Source of the DNA: Acidobacteriota bacterium
GTDB taxonomy: Bacteria > Acidobacteriota > Vicinamibacteria > Fen-336
NCBI GenBank assembly: GCA_011526565.1
Contig: WYBL01000140.1
Span: 55,656-119,655 of the forward strand
Reading direction: 5' to 3'
Length of the DNA: 64,000 nucleotides
Below are positions 50,927 to 61,384 of the stretch, one piece after another (within the stretch, counting starts at the first letter, position 1; each line of letters starts with the position of its first letter). The notes beneath the pieces are model-generated. The model made no database searches, was not told where the DNA came from, and saw nothing but the letters and a program-made list of their open reading frames with translations. The translations under genes were made by a program, and so were the position numbers.

Positions 50927-53437
50927 ATGACCGACGACCTCAAGGCGGACGTGAAGGTGGGCCTGCGCGGTCTCGTGCGCGAGCGGGCGTTCTGCGCCCT
51001 GGCGACGATCGTGCTGGCTCTCGGCATCGGCGGCGTGACGGCGATGTTCAGCGTCGTGAACGGGGTGATGCTGCGCGGCTTCTCGTTCCCGACCGCCGAC
51101 CGCCTGGTGAGCGCGACCTTCGCCGACCCGTCGAGCGCCACCTTCTTCGGCGTCAACACCCAGGTCGCCTCGATGGACTTCGAGGAACTGCGCCCGGTCC
51201 AGAAGTCGTTCGACCGGCTGGCGGCCTACCTCAACGGTTCGACCGTCAACGTCACGGTCGACGGCACTCCGCGCCGCTACACGGGCGCCTACGTGACCGA
51301 GGACTTCTTCCCGGCGCTCGGCGTGGCGCCGGTGCTGGGCCGCGACTTCAACGCCGAGGACAACCGCGAAGGCGCGCCGAAGGTCGCGATCCTCGGACAC
51401 GCGCTCTGGCAGCGCGACTTCGGCGGCGCCGCCGACATCGTCGGCAAGGGCGTGCGCATCAACGGCGCGCCGGCCACGATCGTCGGCGTGATGCCGCCCG
51501 GCTTCGCGTTCCCGGTCAACGAGGAGCTGTGGATCCCGCTCTACAGCGAGTTCCCGGTGCGGCCGCGCAACGACCCGCAGGCCAACAACCCGGCGCTGCT
51601 CGGCACGTTGCGCCCGGGCGTCTCGCTCGACCAGGCGAACGCCGAGTTCTCGGCCTTCGCGAAGCGCTTCGCCGCCGCCTACCCCGAGACCCACAAGTCC
51701 TTCACCGAGGCGCAGGTCGAGCCGCTGCACGACACCTTCACGCCGCGCCCGCTGCGCGGCACGCTGCTGACGATGCTGGCGTTCTGCGTCGGCGTGCTGC
51801 TGATCGCCTGCGTCAACGTGATGAACATGCAGTTCGCGCGGGCCTCGGCGCGGGCCAAGGACCTGGCCGTGCGCTCCTCGCTGGGCGCCAGCCGCGGCCG
51901 GCTGATCCGCCAGATGCTGACCGAGAGCCTGCTGGTGGCCTCGCTCGGCGCCATGCTCGGCCTGGTCCTGGCGCGGCTCTCGGTCGACTGGATCACGGCG
52001 GCGGTGCGCAACAACGACAACCCGCCGCCGGCCTGGATCACGTTCGACATCGACGCCACGGCGCTGGCCTTCACGGTCGGCGCCGTGCTGCTGGCGACGA
52101 TCGTGTCGGGCCTGCTGCCGGCCTGGAGCTCGTCGCGCGCGAGCGTCGTCGAGGCGCTGCGCGACGGCGGCCGCGGCAACACCGGCGCCCACGTCGGCCT
52201 CGTCACCCGCGGCCTGGTCGTGTTCCAGGTCGGCATCACCTGCGTGCTGCTGGTCGGCGCGCTGCTGCAGGTGCGCTCGCTGCGCAACCAGCAGCAGATC
52301 GACTACGGCTACGACACCGGCGCCCTGATGTCCGCCCGCATGGGCCTGATGGACGGCGACTACCCGACCCCGGCGGATCGCCGGCTGTTCTTCGACCGCC
52401 TGCAGCGCGACCTGGCGGCGAACCCGGAGTTCGGCGCGGTGGCGCTGACCAGCCGCTTCCGCATGGTCTTCTCCGGCTCGACCCCGGTCGAGATCGAGGG
52501 CCGGACCTACGCCCACAAGCGGGACCGGCCGAACGCCAACTTCGAGCAGGTGACGGGCAGCTTCTTCGCGGTCACCGACCAGAAGCTGCTCGCCGGCCGC
52601 ACGTTCGACGAGAACGACCTCGACGCGCGCGAGCCGGTGGCGGTGGTCAACGCGGCCTTCGCCGGCAGGCACTTCGGCAACGAGAGTCCGCTCGGCCGCC
52701 GCTTCCGCACCGTCGACCCGGGCAGCGAGCAGCCGGGGCCCTGGCGCACGATCGTCGGCGTCGTCTCGACGATCCGCATGCAGGGGCCGTTCAACAACCC
52801 GAACGTCGACGACACCGGCTACTACGTGCCCTTCTACTCGAACCCGGTCGGGCCGCTGCAGGAGGAGCCGTTCGCCGCCCAGTTCGCGACCGTGGTCGTG
52901 CGCCCGCGCGGCGGCCAGCCGGCCGAGGCGCTCGCCAACCCGCTGCGGCGCGCCGTCGCCCGCGTCGACGCCAACCTGCCGCTGTACTTCGTCGACACGC
53001 CGAAGCGGCAGCTCGAGGGCTTCGTCGCCCAGGGCGCGGTGATCGCCAAGATGTTCTCGGCGTTCGGCGTGGTGGCCATGGTGCTCGCCGCAGTGGGCAT
53101 CTACGGCGTGATGTCGTTCGCCGTCAGCCAGCGCACCCAGGAGTTCGGAGTGCGGATGGCGATGGGGGCCGAGCCGCTGCGCATCCTCGGCATGGTCGTG
53201 CGCCAGGGCTCGCGCCAGGTCGGCGCCGGGCTGCTGGCGGGCGTCCTGCTCTCGCTCGGCCTCGTCACGGTCCTCCGCGACGCGATCGCCAACATCCTGT
53301 TCGGCGTCAGCGCCCGCGACCCGTGGGTCTTCTCGGGCGTGATCGCGCTGGTGTCGATCGTGTCCCTGGTCGCGGTGCTGGTCCCGGCCCGCCGCGCCAC
53401 CCGCGTCGACCCGATGATCGCCCTGCGCCCCGAGTAG
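50927..53437 (+). CDS. Orphan MacB-like ABC permease (ADOP family)
   Basis: The 836-residue protein has two MacB/FtsX permease halves. Each has an N-terminal helix (LATIVLALGIGGVTAMFSVVNGVML), a periplasmic MacB-PCD region and then three helices. The conserved blocks are VRSSLGASRGRLIRQMLTESLL in the first half and GVRMAMGAEPLRIL near the end. It ends with the family's typical VPARRATRVDPMIALRPE. No ATPase gene is adjacent, as usual for acidobacterial duplicated orphan permeases, whose transport role is not known. Confidence 0.9.
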   Translation: MTDDLKADVKVGLRGLVRERAFCALATIVLALGIGGVTAMFSVVNGVMLRGFSFPTADRLVSATFADPSSATFFGVNTQVASMDFEELRPVQKSFDRLAAYLNGSTVNVTVDGTPRRYTGAYVTEDFFPALGVAPVLGRDFNAEDNREGAPKVAILGHALWQRDFGGAADIVGKGVRINGAPATIVGVMPPGFAFPVNEELWIPLYSEFPVRPRNDPQANNPALLGTLRPGVSLDQANAEFSAFAKRFAAAYPETHKSFTEAQVEPLHDTFTPRPLRGTLLTMLAFCVGVLLIACVNVMNMQFARASARAKDLAVRSSLGASRGRLIRQMLTESLLVASLGAMLGLVLARLSVDWITAAVRNNDNPPPAWITFDIDATALAFTVGAVLLATIVSGLLPAWSSSRASVVEALRDGGRGNTGAHVGLVTRGLVVFQVGITCVLLVGALLQVRSLRNQQQIDYGYDTGALMSARMGLMDGDYPTPADRRLFFDRLQRDLAANPEFGAVALTSRFRMVFSGSTPVEIEGRTYAHKRDRPNANFEQVTGSFFAVTDQKLLAGRTFDENDLDAREPVAVVNAAFAGRHFGNESPLGRRFRTVDPGSEQPGPWRTIVGVVSTIRMQGPFNNPNVDDTGYYVPFYSNPVGPLQEEPFAAQFATVVVRPRGGQPAEALANPLRRAVARVDANLPLYFVDTPKRQLEGFVAQGAVIAKMFSAFGVVAMVLAAVGIYGVMSFAVSQRTQEFGVRMAMGAEPLRILGMVVRQGSRQVGAGLLAGVLLSLGLVTVLRDAIANILFGVSARDPWVFSGVIALVSIVSLVAVLVPARRATRVDPMIALRPE

Positions 53438-53569
53438 CCGTCGCTCGCGGTCCGCGAACGCGGCGGCGCCCTCGCGCCTGGCCCTTCGTTCGTTCGGGGA
53501 CGGCCCGGCCTTGACGGGTCGACGCGGCGAAACGTATGGTGCTCCAATCGCTTGGCGCAGAGGGGAACG

Positions 53570-56074
53570 GTGCGAACAGGAACTCGCTCGCCGTGCCACA
53601 CGGGCCTGCGCGTGCTGACGCTGGCCGCTGCCGGGCTCTGCGCGGGGCCGCTGGGGGCGCAGACCCCGCTCCTGCGCGGCGCAGAGTTCCAGGTCGACTC
53701 CCACACCGCCGGCCATCAGCGATATCCCTTCGTTGCAGGCGTGGGCACCGCCGCCGGCTTCGTCGTCGCCTGGGACGACAGCGCGCGCGACGGCGACGGG
53801 TACGGGGTGTTCGCGCAGCGCTTCGCGTCGAACGGCAGCGCGGCCGGGACCGCGTTCCAGGTCAATGCCTTCACCACGGGCCACCAGCGCTCCGCGGCCG
53901 TGGCCGCCGTGGGCAGCGCGGACGGCTTCGTCGTCGTCTGGAGCAGCTTCGCCCAGGAGGGCAGCGGGTACGGCGTGTTCGGCCAGCGCTTCGCCTCGGA
54001 CGGCGGCGCGGTCGGGGCCGAATTCCAGGTCAACACCCACACGGCGGGCAGCCAGGCGCGGCCCTGCGTGGCGGGCGTGGGCAGTGCGGGCGGCTTCGTG
54101 GTCGCGTGGAACAGCTACGGCCAGGAGGGCAGCGGGTACGGAGTGTTCGGCCAGCGCTTCGCCTCCGACGGGAGCCGGGCCGGGTCCGAGTTCCAGGTCA
54201 ACACCCACACGACGAGCGGCCAGTCACGGCCCTCGGTGGCGCTCGTCGGGGCCGCAGGCGACTTCGTCGTCGCCTGGTCCAGCCTGGACCAGGACGGCAG
54301 CGGCCACGGCGTGTTCGGCCAGCGGTTCTCTTCGGACGGCAGCGCTGTCGGCGCCGAGTTCCAGGTCAACTCCTTCACCACGGGCAACCAGCGCTCCCCG
54401 GCCCTGGCAGCGGTGGGGACCGCAGGCGATTTCGTGATCACCTGGCAGGGCCTCAACCAGGACGGCGACGGCTACGGCGTGTTCGGGCAGCGCTTCGCCT
54501 CCGACGGGAACCGGAGCGGGGCCGAGTTCCAGGTCAACTCCTTCACGACAGGCCCCCAGCGGTCCGCGGCGTCGGCAGCGGTGGGGACCGCAGGCGATTT
54601 CGTGATCACCTGGCAGGGGCTCAACCAGGACGGAGACGGCTACGGCGTGTTCGGGCAGCGCTTCGCTTCCGACGGGAGCCGGACCGGGGCCGAGTTCCGG
54701 ATCACCTCGTTCACGACGAGCGACCAGCAATACGCCACGGTGGCGGGCGTGAGCACCGCGGGCGACTTCGTCGTCGCGTGGGAGAGCCTGGGCCAGGACG
54801 GAAGCGGCTACGGAGCGTTCGGGCAGCGATTCGGCGAGGCGACGGTGACGGTCACCGCTCCCGGAGCCGCGAAGGAGAACTGGGGCGTGGGCTCGGTGCA
54901 ACGGGTTCGGGCCGAGCACGACCTCGGCAGCGGCGCCACGTTCGACGTGACGATCTCCCACGACGGAGGCGCCACCTTTCCGACGACGGCCGGCACTGGC
55001 GCAGTCGGCAACTCCGTCGCCGTGAACCAGCTCTGGACGGTGACCGACAACGGCGGCTCGCCGGCCCTGCCGCAGAGCGCCCGGGTGCGGGTCACCTCGG
55101 TGACGCCATGGGCAGGTGTGGAAGACGATTCCGGCGCTTTCGAGATTCAGGCCCCACTGCTGACGGTGAACCGGCCCCGGAACAACGTGAACGCGGGGGA
55201 GGCGTTCAAGATCGTGTGGACCCACAACCTCGGCTACCGGCGACCGTTCAGGGTCGAGTTGAGCCGCGACGGTGGCACCAGCTATGCGGAGGTGATCGCA
55301 GCCTCGACGCTGAGCCAGTGGGCGTGGCGCGGCGAAGCCTACTGGGCCCCGACGGGCACCTGCTCCCCGCATTGCAGGGTCCGCGTGATTTCGCTCGACC
55401 AGCCCGGCGTCTTCGGCGTCGGCCCGGCCTTCCAGGTGGTGTCGCCCCCCGAGTTCGAGTCCACGCTGACGCCCGGTGCCTCGATCGGAATGGTGGGCGC
55501 TCCCGGCGAGTCCACGTCGATCGCCCGCTTCACGGTCAGCAACAGCGGTGGCTCCGACCTGACCGTGGCCGCCGGGGCGCTCCCGGCGCCCTACCTCGTC
55601 CACCCGACCGGCACGCAGACGATTCCCGCGGCCGGCTCGGTGGAGTTCCGCGTCAGTTGCGGCGCCGTCTACCCCGGCGATCCACCCGGGACGACGCTGA
55701 CGCTCACCACCAACGACGCCGACGAGGGCACGGTCACCTACTCCCTCGTGTGTAGCTCGGGCGTCCCCGGCACCATCGGGTGCTACCGGGATCAGGCCTT
55801 CCCCCTCCGCGACCTCAACGGCCTGTCGGTGGCCCTCGTCCTGGACCCTCCCGGCATCGAGGCCTGCAGGGTCGCCTGCTCGAGCTTCGGGTTCGCCTAC
55901 GCCGGCATGCAGGCCGGGGACCAGTGCTACTGCGGCGATTCGTACGGGCTCTACGGCACCTGTGACGCCGTCAACCCAGATGGCTGCGACTGCACCATCC
56001 CCTGCCCCGACGGCACACTCCGATGTGGCGGCGCCAACGCGAACTACATCGTGCAGACGGGCGTCCTCCCCTGA
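53570..56074 (+). CDS. Secreted protein: seven-repeat propeller, Ig-like domains and C-terminal WSC domain
   Basis: The start was chosen at GTG 53570, with AGGGGA just upstream; TTG 53552 is an alternative. The product has 834 residues with a signal peptide (LTLAAAGLCAGPLGAQ). From residue 40 there are exactly seven 56-residue repeats with FQVN, FVVAW and DGYGVFGQRF landmarks, which would close as a seven-bladed propeller. Two Ig-like segments and a choice-of-anchor (HYDIN-like) segment (GGSDLTVAAG) follow. The last ~97 residues (from 55781) form a WSC domain: CYRDQ, CRVACSSFGFAYAGMQ, QCYCGDSYG and CGGANANYIV, with the cysteines intact. WSC domains bind glycans and are much better known from fungi. 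Probably a surface adhesin. Confidence 0.85.
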   Translation: MRTGTRSPCHTGLRVLTLAAAGLCAGPLGAQTPLLRGAEFQVDSHTAGHQRYPFVAGVGTAAGFVVAWDDSARDGDGYGVFAQRFASNGSAAGTAFQVNAFTTGHQRSAAVAAVGSADGFVVVWSSFAQEGSGYGVFGQRFASDGGAVGAEFQVNTHTAGSQARPCVAGVGSAGGFVVAWNSYGQEGSGYGVFGQRFASDGSRAGSEFQVNTHTTSGQSRPSVALVGAAGDFVVAWSSLDQDGSGHGVFGQRFSSDGSAVGAEFQVNSFTTGNQRSPALAAVGTAGDFVITWQGLNQDGDGYGVFGQRFASDGNRSGAEFQVNSFTTGPQRSAASAAVGTAGDFVITWQGLNQDGDGYGVFGQRFASDGSRTGAEFRITSFTTSDQQYATVAGVSTAGDFVVAWESLGQDGSGYGAFGQRFGEATVTVTAPGAAKENWGVGSVQRVRAEHDLGSGATFDVTISHDGGATFPTTAGTGAVGNSVAVNQLWTVTDNGGSPALPQSARVRVTSVTPWAGVEDDSGAFEIQAPLLTVNRPRNNVNAGEAFKIVWTHNLGYRRPFRVELSRDGGTSYAEVIAASTLSQWAWRGEAYWAPTGTCSPHCRVRVISLDQPGVFGVGPAFQVVSPPEFESTLTPGASIGMVGAPGESTSIARFTVSNSGGSDLTVAAGALPAPYLVHPTGTQTIPAAGSVEFRVSCGAVYPGDPPGTTLTLTTNDADEGTVTYSLVCSSGVPGTIGCYRDQAFPLRDLNGLSVALVLDPPGIEACRVACSSFGFAYAGMQAGDQCYCGDSYGLYGTCDAVNPDGCDCTIPCPDGTLRCGGANANYIVQTGVLP
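53687..54862 (+). repeat. Seven tandem 168-bp coding repeats
   Basis: The period is exactly 168 bases: repeat starts fall at 53687, 53855, 54023, 54191, 54359, 54527 and 54695. Repeats five and six share an ~87-base stretch (54422-54508 against 54590-54676) with only about three differences, showing recent duplication or gene conversion. The other repeats are more diverged. Confidence 0.85.
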
Positions 56075-56146
56075 CGCTCGTCGATCCAGGGCCCCGCCCG
56101 GGCCCCGCGGCGATGATCGCGCTGGGCTCCGAGTGGCCGTCTCCGG

Positions 56147-56152
56147 TAGAGT
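56147..56152 (+). promoter_or_regulatory. Candidate -10 hexamer (TAGAGT) of the DUF4256 gene
   Basis: TAGAGT lies 27 bases before ATG 56180, with GGAGG at 56169-56173 as the ribosome binding site. Confidence 0.35.
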
Positions 56153-56179
56153 CCTCGCATCCCGCGCCTGGAGGACCTG

Positions 56180-56752
56180 ATGAGCGTGCGCCCGCCCCGG
56201 AAGGAGCTGTCCCCGAAGCAGCGTCAGGAGCTGCTCGCGTTGCTGGAGTCGCGCTTCGAGCAGAACCCGCGACGCCACCCGGGCCTCGCCTGGGCCGACG
56301 TGCGGGCGCGCCTGGAGAAGCACCCAGCGAAGCTGACGGCGCTCGCCGAGATGGAGCGCACGGGCGGCGAACCCGACGTCGTCGGCCACGACCGCAGGAC
56401 GGGGGCGTTCGACTTCTGCGACTGTGCGTCGGAGAGCCCCGCCGGCCGTCGAAGCGCCTGCTACGACGGCGAGGCGCGGCGGGGGCGGAAGCAGAACGCG
56501 CCGAAGACCAGCGCCCTCGAGCTGGCGGAAGCGATCGGCATCGAGCTGCTCGACGAGGACGCCTACCGCGCGCTGCAGGCCCTGGGCGAGTTCGACACGA
56601 AGACGTCGAGCTGGCTGAAGACGCCGCCCGCGATCCGCGAGCGCGGAGGAGCCTTGTTCGGCGACCGCCGCTACGGCCGCGTCTTCGCGTACCACAACGG
56701 CGCCGACTCCTACTACGCGGCGCGCGGCTTCCGGGGCTCGCTGCGGGTCTGA
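56180..56752 (+). CDS. DUF4256 family protein
   Basis: The 190-residue protein follows the DUF4256 family throughout: LSPKQRQELLALLESRFEQN at the start, then EMERTGGEPDVVG, CASESPAGRRSACYD, LGEFDTKTSSWLKTP and the C-terminal YHNGADSYYAARGFRGSLRV. Conservation is strong to the last residue, so the gene looks intact. The family has no known activity. No operon partner is evident. Confidence 0.9.
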   Translation: MSVRPPRKELSPKQRQELLALLESRFEQNPRRHPGLAWADVRARLEKHPAKLTALAEMERTGGEPDVVGHDRRTGAFDFCDCASESPAGRRSACYDGEARRGRKQNAPKTSALELAEAIGIELLDEDAYRALQALGEFDTKTSSWLKTPPAIRERGGALFGDRRYGRVFAYHNGADSYYAARGFRGSLRV

Positions 56753-57011
56753 TCCGGCGCTCGAAGCCGCGGCGGGCGCGGTTCGGCTCACGACCGGCCC
56801 TCAAGCGACGTGGTCGCGCTGCGCGCGGCCTCCGCTCCGCGGCCGATGACGGGCGACCAGTACCTGGCGTGGCTGCGCTCGTTCCCGGCGCCCGACCGCG
56901 AATCGCTCGCGCGTCGCGCGGGGCCGCGGGGCGAGCCGTTCCGGCTGGCCTGACCCCCGCTTGCTCAGCGCGGTGGAACTTCGCGGGGCGGCGACTGCCG
57001 CCAGTTGACCA
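56753..57011. other. Short decayed region with a possible gene tail
   Basis: No full gene is seen. On the plus strand ATG 56846 to TGA 56953 could encode 35 residues (MTGDQYLAWLRSFPAPDRES then a basic tail ending FRLA) that read like a natural protein C-terminus, but I cannot identify them. The right end is the breakpoint of the truncated kinase gene. Confidence 0.3.
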
Positions 57012-58340
<1,329 letters not shown>

Positions 58341-58363
58341 GGAGGAGGGATTCTACCGGCCCG

Positions 58364-60868
58364 CTACTCGTAGCGCAGGGCGCGCATCGGCTCGACGCGC
58401 GCCGCGCGGCGCGCCGGGAGCGCGCCCGCGGCGAACGCCACGCAGGCGAGGGCGACGAGCGCCGCCGCCAGCACCACCGGGTCGTGGCTCTCGACCTCGA
58501 ACAGCAGCGAGCGCGCGACGCGGCCGAGACCGATCGCGGCCGGCAGCCCGATCAGCGCGCCGACCAGCGTCATCCGTCCGACCTGGCCGAGCACCAGGTC
58601 GCGCACCCGGGCGGAGTCGGCGCCGAGCGCCATCCGCACGCCGAACTCGCGAGTCCTCTGCTCCACCGTGTAGGCCAGCACGCCGTAGAGCCCGAGCGCG
58701 GCCAGCGCGGTGGCCAGCACCGCGAACGCCGTCGCCAGCACCGAGATGAAGCGGTCGAGGAACAGCCGCTCGTGGATCTGCGCGGGCATCGTGCGCAGCT
58801 CCTCCACGGGCAGGTTGGGGTCGAGCCGCTTCAGCACCGGCGGCACCTGCGCGACGAGCGCCTCCGGGGAGAGCGCGCCGCGGACGTAGAAGACGAGCTG
58901 GCCGACGCCTTCGTCCTGGCGGTAGGGCAGCGCGAACTGCGGCGGCGGCGCCTGCTTGACGTCGCTGTACTTGGCGTCCCGGATCAGCCCGACGATCTCG
59001 ATGTCGAGCGGCGTGGCGTCACCGATCCCGGTGCCCATCCGCTTGCCGATCGGGTTCTCGCCGAGGCCGAACTTGCGGGCGAACGCCTGGTTGACGATCG
59101 CCACCTTCGGCGCGCCGAGCGCGTCCTGGCGCGTGAAGTCGCGGCCCTGCAGCAGCGGCACGCCGAGGGTCTGGAACAGCCCTGGCCCCACCAGGTTCCA
59201 CTGCGAGTGGGCGTCGGTGTCGGGCCCCGACTCGAAGCCCTCGACCGAGACGCTGCTGCCCCAGTTGCTGCCCGCGATCAGCGGCACCATCGACGCCGAC
59301 ACCGCGCTGACGCCCGGGATCGCGCCGACCTCGTCCTCGATCCGTTCGAACAGCGCCTTGCTCTGCTCCGGCGTGTATCCGTTCAGCTCCGGCGAGACGG
59401 CGAAGGTGAGCAACTGCTCGGGCTGCAGGCCGAGGTCGACCCGCGCGGCGTTGGCGAGGCTGCGGGTGAACAGCCCCGCGGAGACGAGCAGGGCGAGCGA
59501 GAGCGCGACCTGGGCGGTCGCCAGCGTGCGGCGGAAGCGGGCTGCGGCGCGGCTGCCGCCGGGCTGTCCGGCCTGGCCACGCAGGCCTGCGATCAGGTCG
59601 GGGCGCGAGGCGTGCAGCGCCGGGAACAGCCCGAACACGAGGCCGGTGCCGAGCGCGACGGCGGCGGTGAAGGCCAGCACCGCGGGTCCCAGCTCGGGCC
59701 GCATCGTCGCCGCGGCTTCGGCCGGCATCAGCGCGTGCAGGCCGCGCAACGTCCACTGCGCGACGAGCAGGCCGAGCAGGCCTCCGAGCGAGGCCAGCAC
59801 GCAGGCCTCGACCAGCAGTTGCCCGAAGAGGTGGCGCCGCGCCGCGCCGATCGCCGCCCGCACGGCCATCTCGGCGGCGCGGCCGGCGCCGCGCGCGAGC
59901 AGCAGGTTGGCGATGTTGGCGCAGGCGATCAGCAGCACCAGCGCGGTGACGCCCAGCAGCAGCGTGAGCGGTGCGCGCGAGCCGGTGGCGATCGAGCTCT
60001 GCCCGCGCGCGCCCGGCTCCAGCACCAGCTCCTTGGCCTTGAACCGCTCGAGCGTCTGCGGGCTCATGCCCTCCTGCAGCGGCGTCTCGACGTCCTGGAT
60101 GATCGCGGAGTAGCGCGCGTGCAGCGCGGCCTGCGCCTGCTCCTGCGACACGCCGGGGTTCAGCCGCGCGAAGAGGTACGCCCAGTAGCTGCGCCGGTTC
60201 TCGAAGCCCTTCCAGCCGGGCGTCAGCGCCTCGCGCATCGTCAGCGGCACGAAGACGTCTGCGGGCGCGCCCAGCGTCGTACCGGTGAAGCCCTCGGGGG
60301 CGACGCCGACCACGGTCAGCGAGCGGCCGTTGACGACCAGCGCTTCACCGATGATCGCGGTCGAGCTCGCCCCGAAGCGCTCCTTCCAGTAGGCGTGGGC
60401 GAGCACGACCACGTCGTGGGCGCCCGCGGTGCGGTCGTCGTCGGGGCCGAGCAGCCGGCCCAGCGCGGGCTGGAGTTGCAGCACCGGGAAGTAGTTCCCG
60501 GAGACGAACTGGCCGCGGCTGCTCGAGGTCTGCCCGCGCCAGGCGAGGTTGGCGCCGAAGGAGCGGTGCGCCGCGATCTTCACGGGCAGCGAGGCGTCGC
60601 TCTCCAGCTCCTTGAACATCGGGTAGCTGAAGACCGCGTCCATCGGGCCCGCGTTGTTGGTCGACTGCGAGCCGGGCTTGGGCCCGGGCGAGAGCAGGTT
60701 GACGAGGCGCTCGGACTCCGGCACCGGCAGCGGCTGCAGCAGCATCTGGTGGAACAGCGAGAAGATGGCGGCGTTGGCGCCGATCCCGAGCGCCAGCGAG
60801 ACGATCGCCACGCCGCTCGTGAACGGCGTCTTGCGCAGCGAGCGCAGCGCGAGCTTCAGGTCCTGCAC
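58364..60868 (-). CDS. Orphan MacB-like ABC permease (ADOP family), second copy
   Basis: Start GTG 60868 with GGGGAGGAA upstream, 834 residues. Same architecture as the gene at 50927: VAIVSLALGIGANAAIFSLFHQML, VRAAIGAARRHLFGQLLVEACVL, FGVRMALGADSARV and the ending LPARRAARVEPMRALRYE. The two differ widely in sequence, so they are old paralogues. No ATPase is nearby. The function of such orphan permeases is not established. Confidence 0.9.
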   Translation of the reverse strand: MQDLKLALRSLRKTPFTSGVAIVSLALGIGANAAIFSLFHQMLLQPLPVPESERLVNLLSPGPKPGSQSTNNAGPMDAVFSYPMFKELESDASLPVKIAAHRSFGANLAWRGQTSSSRGQFVSGNYFPVLQLQPALGRLLGPDDDRTAGAHDVVVLAHAYWKERFGASSTAIIGEALVVNGRSLTVVGVAPEGFTGTTLGAPADVFVPLTMREALTPGWKGFENRRSYWAYLFARLNPGVSQEQAQAALHARYSAIIQDVETPLQEGMSPQTLERFKAKELVLEPGARGQSSIATGSRAPLTLLLGVTALVLLIACANIANLLLARGAGRAAEMAVRAAIGAARRHLFGQLLVEACVLASLGGLLGLLVAQWTLRGLHALMPAEAAATMRPELGPAVLAFTAAVALGTGLVFGLFPALHASRPDLIAGLRGQAGQPGGSRAAARFRRTLATAQVALSLALLVSAGLFTRSLANAARVDLGLQPEQLLTFAVSPELNGYTPEQSKALFERIEDEVGAIPGVSAVSASMVPLIAGSNWGSSVSVEGFESGPDTDAHSQWNLVGPGLFQTLGVPLLQGRDFTRQDALGAPKVAIVNQAFARKFGLGENPIGKRMGTGIGDATPLDIEIVGLIRDAKYSDVKQAPPPQFALPYRQDEGVGQLVFYVRGALSPEALVAQVPPVLKRLDPNLPVEELRTMPAQIHERLFLDRFISVLATAFAVLATALAALGLYGVLAYTVEQRTREFGVRMALGADSARVRDLVLGQVGRMTLVGALIGLPAAIGLGRVARSLLFEVESHDPVVLAAALVALACVAFAAGALPARRAARVEPMRALRYE

Positions 60869-61047
60869 GGTTCCTCCCCGAGTGATGCCGCCCGGAGTTG
60901 CAAGAAGCGGTCCCGGCTCCGACATCCTGTAGACGCCCGCCGCGGCCACAAGGTTCGCGATTTCTCGAAAGAGCCGCTGTTCGCCAGTGACCACAACTGC
61001 CCGCCTGCGGACAGTGCTCCCGCAGGCGGGTGGCCCGTTCTTCGCAC

Positions 61048-61077
61048 TTGACGATGACTATCAAAAGCAATCAAGAT
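61048..61077 (+). promoter_or_regulatory. Promoter/operator region of the phd-vapC pair
   Basis: An AT-rich island in GC-rich DNA. TTGACG (61048-61053) fits a -35, and CAAGAT (61072-61077) a -10 with an 18-base spacer. CTTGA (61047) and TCAAG (61071) form an inverted repeat around it, a plausible site for the antitoxin to bind. Confidence 0.5.
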
Positions 61078-61105
61078 GGACATGAAGGATAGACAGGAGG
61101 GGCCA

Positions 61106-61384
61106 GTGGCGTGGAGCGTCGCAGAAGCCAAGCAACGGCTGTCCGAGGTGCTCCGGAATGCGGCCCGCGAGCCGCAGGCGATCCGGAACCGCTCTCGGGA
61201 CGTGGCCGTCGTCGTCTCGGCCGAGGAGTTCGGGGAGTTCGCCGCCTGGCGCGCGAGCCGAAGGGCCCGCACCGTCGGTGCGGCCTTCGCCGAGTTCCGG
61301 GCTCTCGCCGCCGATGACGGCTACCAGCTCCCGGTGTCCCGCCGCGCCAACCGCCGCGACGGATTCTCCGGGCGCCGGAAATGA
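61106..61384 (+). CDS. Phd/YefM-type antitoxin
   Basis: The start was set at GTG 61106, because AGGAGG (61096-61101) lies at the right distance and the protein then begins VAWSVAEAKQRLSEVLR, the usual Phd start; ATG 61076 and 61082 have no such site. The 92-residue protein continues IRNRSRDVAVVVSAEEF, the DNA-binding Phd fold, with a C-terminal tail (DGYQLPVSRRANRRDGF) that would bind the toxin. It overlaps the toxin gene as ATGA. Confidence 0.88.
   Translation: MAWSVAEAKQRLSEVLRNAAREPQAIRNRSRDVAVVVSAEEFGEFAAWRASRRARTVGAAFAEFRALAADDGYQLPVSRRANRRDGFSGRRK

Noticed and set aside
49937..54208. Possible 1,400-residue minus-strand protein extending the cyclophilin upstream
   Set aside because: The part beyond 50851 is antisense to the ADOP permease and the repeat protein; the signal peptide fixes the start at 50851.
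53687..54862. CRISPR-like periodic repeats
   Set aside because: The 168-base period is an exact multiple of three, keeps one frame and encodes a conserved protein repeat; there are no short identical repeats with unique spacers.
55971..57011. C-terminal 350 residues of the second kinase frame
   Set aside because: Antisense to the conserved DUF4256 gene and without propeller repeats; treated as read-through after truncation.
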